Positions 14,052 through 16,237 of a stretch of DNA of 16,237 nt are shown here, one piece after another. Made by a program: the position numbers and the translations under genes. Below the pieces are notes generated by a model that was not told the DNA's origin, ran no database searches, and saw only the letters and a program-made list of their open reading frames with translations. The stretch lies in the NCBI GenBank assembly GCA_005879815.1, contig VBKA01000055.1, positions 1 to 16,237 of the forward strand, read 5' to 3'. The stretch is from Chloroflexota bacterium. Lineage in GTDB: Bacteria > Chloroflexota > Limnocylindria > QHBO01. Positions within the stretch are counted from its first letter, which is position 1. Each line of letters opens with the position of its first letter.

Positions 14052-15373
14052 CCACCGAGCTCCTGGGCGGCGCTTACCTCCGCGTTCCGGGAGCTCAGTG
14101 GCTCGCCGCTGCGCGCCGCCGCCAGGAAGATCACTGCTGCTCGCAGCGCCGACTCATAGACCGGATCCTTGGGGTTCGCCGTCAATTGGGCGCTCAGCAG
14201 CTCCGCCGGTCTCGGCTCCTCCATGACGACCTGGCGCAGGAGCGCGGTCATGCCGTCGGCGTTGGTGGCGATGGTCGCCTCGTCCGCCGATCGGTCGATA
14301 ATGAACTCGGCGGCGCCCGTCTCGCCGTAGGCGCGGATGTGGACGCTGGTCAGCTCCCCCGGAGTCACGCTGTCGGTCTCTTCCGGCTGGATGTGCAGGT
14401 CGACCATCTCGTGGCGGCCCTCGAGGCGAAGCCGGAATCCCCGGCCATCGAGCCATTCGAGCGTCTTGTAGCGTCGCCATTCGAGGCGGGCCGCCAGCCA
14501 GCCGGCCAGCAGCACCGCCTGCGCCATTGGGGAAGCAGCCTGGTGAATGGGCATCTCCGGGTTAGCTCGTGATGCGCGTCGATGGCCGGCGGGCACCGCG
14601 TAGCGAATGACCATGCGGTTCAGGTTCGGCAGATAGCGCCGGAAGCGCGGCGCATCGAAGAACTGGGCGATGCGCTCCTGCCAGATGGCCAGGCGTTCCC
14701 AGGCGAGATCGCCGACGCCGCTGCGACGCCGAAGGTTCGCGAGGCGGCGCATGCCCACCAGCAGGTCGCTGAAGTCCGCCGAGTCGATCACCAGCCGGTC
14801 GCCGAGCTCCACGAGCTGGTCGAAGACCGGATGCGCGAACGGCGGATCGCCTGGCCACCACACGAAGGTCGGAAGGTCGTGGATGAGAAGCGGCGCGACG
14901 ACGCCCGAGAGATGCTCGGCAGCCTCGCCCCGAACGGTGAGGATGACCTCCTCGTAGCAGATCCGCTCGTCCTCCATCGCCGGCGCGACGTGGCAATGCG
15001 TGCTGATGCGGGCATCGAGCGCAGCCCCGCGAGCCTGATGATCCGCGACGAGCACGATCGCGCGCGACGGGTGGCGAACCCCGAGGCTCATCATGGTCTG
15101 GACCACTTGCTCGGCCGCCTCCGCATCCACGACGGTCACGATCAGGTTCAGGACCGATGCGCGGGCGTGCGGGAGGCCCTTTTCGGTGACGCGCGCCTCG
15201 CCGTCTCCGTCAGACGCATCCGGCAGGCCCCACAGTCGGGCGAGCTGGGCCTCGATGGTGGCTACCTCGGTGCCCTTTGCCTCCCAGACGGGGGTGGCGA
15301 GCGTCTCCGCCTCGCCGAACTCCATCAGGCGGCGGTGGACGGCGAGCTCGCGCTGCGCGGAACGGGATGCCAT
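14048..15373 (-). CDS. opcA: Glucose-6-phosphate dehydrogenase assembly protein OpcA
   Basis: OpcA binds and activates glucose-6-phosphate dehydrogenase, promoting its oligomer in Cyanobacteria and Actinomycetota. This 441-residue protein shows the family's central block IHDLPTFVWWPGDPPF (about 167-182) followed by LVIDSADF, an N-terminal segment with VLNLIVTV and SRAIVLV, and a C-terminal beta-rich half. It is longer than many actinobacterial homologues but within the range I expect for cyanobacterial forms. It starts nine bases after the zwf stop with only a weak AGG upstream and overlaps pgl by four bases. The redox control of G6PDH known in cyanobacteria cannot be inferred here. Confidence 0.93.
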   Translation of the reverse strand: MASRSAQRELAVHRRLMEFGEAETLATPVWEAKGTEVATIEAQLARLWGLPDASDGDGEARVTEKGLPHARASVLNLIVTVVDAEAAEQVVQTMMSLGVRHPSRAIVLVADHQARGAALDARISTHCHVAPAMEDERICYEEVILTVRGEAAEHLSGVVAPLLIHDLPTFVWWPGDPPFAHPVFDQLVELGDRLVIDSADFSDLLVGMRRLANLRRRSGVGDLAWERLAIWQERIAQFFDAPRFRRYLPNLNRMVIRYAVPAGHRRASRANPEMPIHQAASPMAQAVLLAGWLAARLEWRRYKTLEWLDGRGFRLRLEGRHEMVDLHIQPEETDSVTPGELTSVHIRAYGETGAAEFIIDRSADEATIATNADGMTALLRQVVMEEPRPAELLSAQLTANPKDPVYESALRAAVIFLAAARSGEPLSSRNAEVSAAQELGG

Positions 15374-15382
15374 GGTCGACGC

Positions 15383-16237
15383 CTACAGCCGGCGCCAGGC
15401 GCGCTGGTCGCGCTCGAGCAGCTCGTCGGCTGCCGGCGGTCCCCAGGTCCCCGCGCCGTAGAAGTGGAGCGGTCCGCCGCGACCCTCCGGCCATGCGCGA
15501 AGCACCGGGTCGAGGATCTCCCAGGCCCGCTCGACCTCGTCGCCCCGGGTGAAGAGCGAGGGGTCCCCGATCATGGCGTCCAGCAGGAGCGTCTCGTACG
15601 CGTCGGGCGAGTCGACCGCGAAGCTCGACCCGTAGCGGAAGTCCATGTTCACGCTGCGGATCTGCAGGCCCTGGCCGGGCACCTTGGCGCCGAAACGGAG
15701 CAGGATCCCCTCGTCCGGCTGGATGCGGACGGCGAGGATGTTCGGATCGAACTGCGGCGCGCCGGCACGCGCGAAGAGCGCCAGGGGCGCCCGGCGGAAC
15801 TGGACGGCGATCTCGGTGACACGCGTGGGCATCGCCTTGCCAGTACGCAGATAGAAGGGCACCCCCGCCCAGCGCCATGAGTCGATGCTCAGCTTCAGCG
15901 CGACGAAGGTCTCCGTCTCCGATTCCGGGTCGACCTCCGGTTCGTCGCGGTAGGCGTGCACCTTGTGACCCTCCACCCAGCCAGAGACGTACTGGCCACG
16001 CACCGCGTTGTCCGCGACGTCGGCCACCGTCATCGGCTTCACCGCCCGCAGGACCTTGAGCTTCTCGTCCCGGAGATCGGAGGCCATGAACTCGACGGGC
16101 GGCTCCATGGCGAACATCGTCATCAGCTGCAGGGCGTGGTTCTGCACGATGTCCCGCAGGGCGCCGGTCTGGTCGTAGAACTCGCCGCGTCCCTCGACGC
16201 CGACCGTCTCGGCCACGGTGATCTGCACCGAGTCGAT
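15383..16237 (-). CDS. zwf: Glucose-6-phosphate 1-dehydrogenase, C-terminal part (5' end outside window)
   Basis: The frame is open to the last base of the window, and the first visible codons read IDSVQITVAE, a conserved internal segment, so the start lies beyond 16237. The visible 284 residues are the C-terminal substrate-binding and dimerisation domain: ALQLMTMFAMEPP, a basic cluster FYLRTGKAMP typical of G6PDH, IQPDEGI, and YETLLLDAMIGDPSLF. The NAD(P)-binding domain and the catalytic DHYLGK motif are not in the window. The enzyme oxidises glucose 6-phosphate to 6-phosphogluconolactone and reduces NADP. It heads the visible operon, with its assembly factor OpcA directly downstream. Confidence 0.96.
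   Translation of the reverse strand: MDSVQITVAETVGVEGRGEFYDQTGALRDIVQNHALQLMTMFAMEPPVEFMASDLRDEKLKVLRAVKPMTVADVADNAVRGQYVSGWVEGHKVHAYRDEPEVDPESETETFVALKLSIDSWRWAGVPFYLRTGKAMPTRVTEIAVQFRRAPLALFARAGAPQFDPNILAVRIQPDEGILLRFGAKVPGQGLQIRSVNMDFRYGSSFAVDSPDAYETLLLDAMIGDPSLFTRGDEVERAWEILDPVLRAWPEGRGGPLHFYGAGTWGPPAADELLERDQRAWRRL

Noticed and set aside
13179..14159. 326-residue plus-strand frame
   Set aside because: Antisense to pgl and the small membrane protein; Arg/Pro-rich composition typical of a shadow frame.
14582..15880. 432-residue plus-strand frame
   Set aside because: It runs antisense through opcA and zwf, both with clear family motifs; long antisense frames are expected in high-GC DNA.

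Overview
The window reads as high-GC bacterial DNA. GTG and TTG starts are frequent, and zwf, opcA and pgl sit together as in Actinomycetota, Cyanobacteria and high-GC Chloroflexota. The extracellular metallophosphoesterases with FN3 and DNRLRE-type domains, and GT39 enzymes with Ig-like tails, remind me most of uncultured Chloroflexota (Limnocylindria-like). That placement is inference; no rRNA, tRNA, CRISPR array or transposase was seen.

Left part (1-8462): a cell-surface region. On the + strand lie the 3' part of a metallophosphoesterase with FN3 and CBM96/DNRLRE-type C-terminal domains, a GT39-type integral membrane glycosyltransferase, and a membrane-anchored protein with an OB-like and an Ig-like domain. 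These three are packed with a zero-base gap and a 41-base overlap. Convergent to them is a lipoprotein metallophosphoesterase (-). Divergent from that is a membrane-anchored, Pro/Thr/Ser-linker, beta-propeller-like protein (+), followed by a second, paralogous membrane-anchored metallophosphoesterase (+). An Ig-like module with a near-identical LGTYR-x-DS-x-G-x-F motif occurs in both the glycosyltransferase tail and the propeller protein.

Middle (8463-11703): a minus-strand protein that fuses a GtrA-like four-helix membrane domain to an HPr-kinase/PEPCK-like P-loop domain. A 313-base divergent gap with candidate promoters follows, then a small CxxC...CxxH protein (+) and a polyprenol-phosphate mannose synthase-like GT2 enzyme (-). 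GT2, GtrA and GT39 proteins are the three classical steps of polyprenyl-phosphate-sugar use: make the lipid-linked sugar, move it across the membrane, transfer it outside. The window may therefore hold a surface glycosylation pathway with a nucleotide-binding regulatory or kinase domain attached to the flippase-like part.

Right part (11814-16237): a tight minus-strand operon, zwf (partial) - opcA - pgl - small two-helix membrane protein - thioredoxin-like protein without active-site Cys - unknown winged-helix-like protein - receiver-like protein. Junctions are 4-base overlaps or gaps of 9-14 bases. The first three are the oxidative pentose phosphate pathway; the last four are poorly characterised passengers that could be redox or regulatory accessories.
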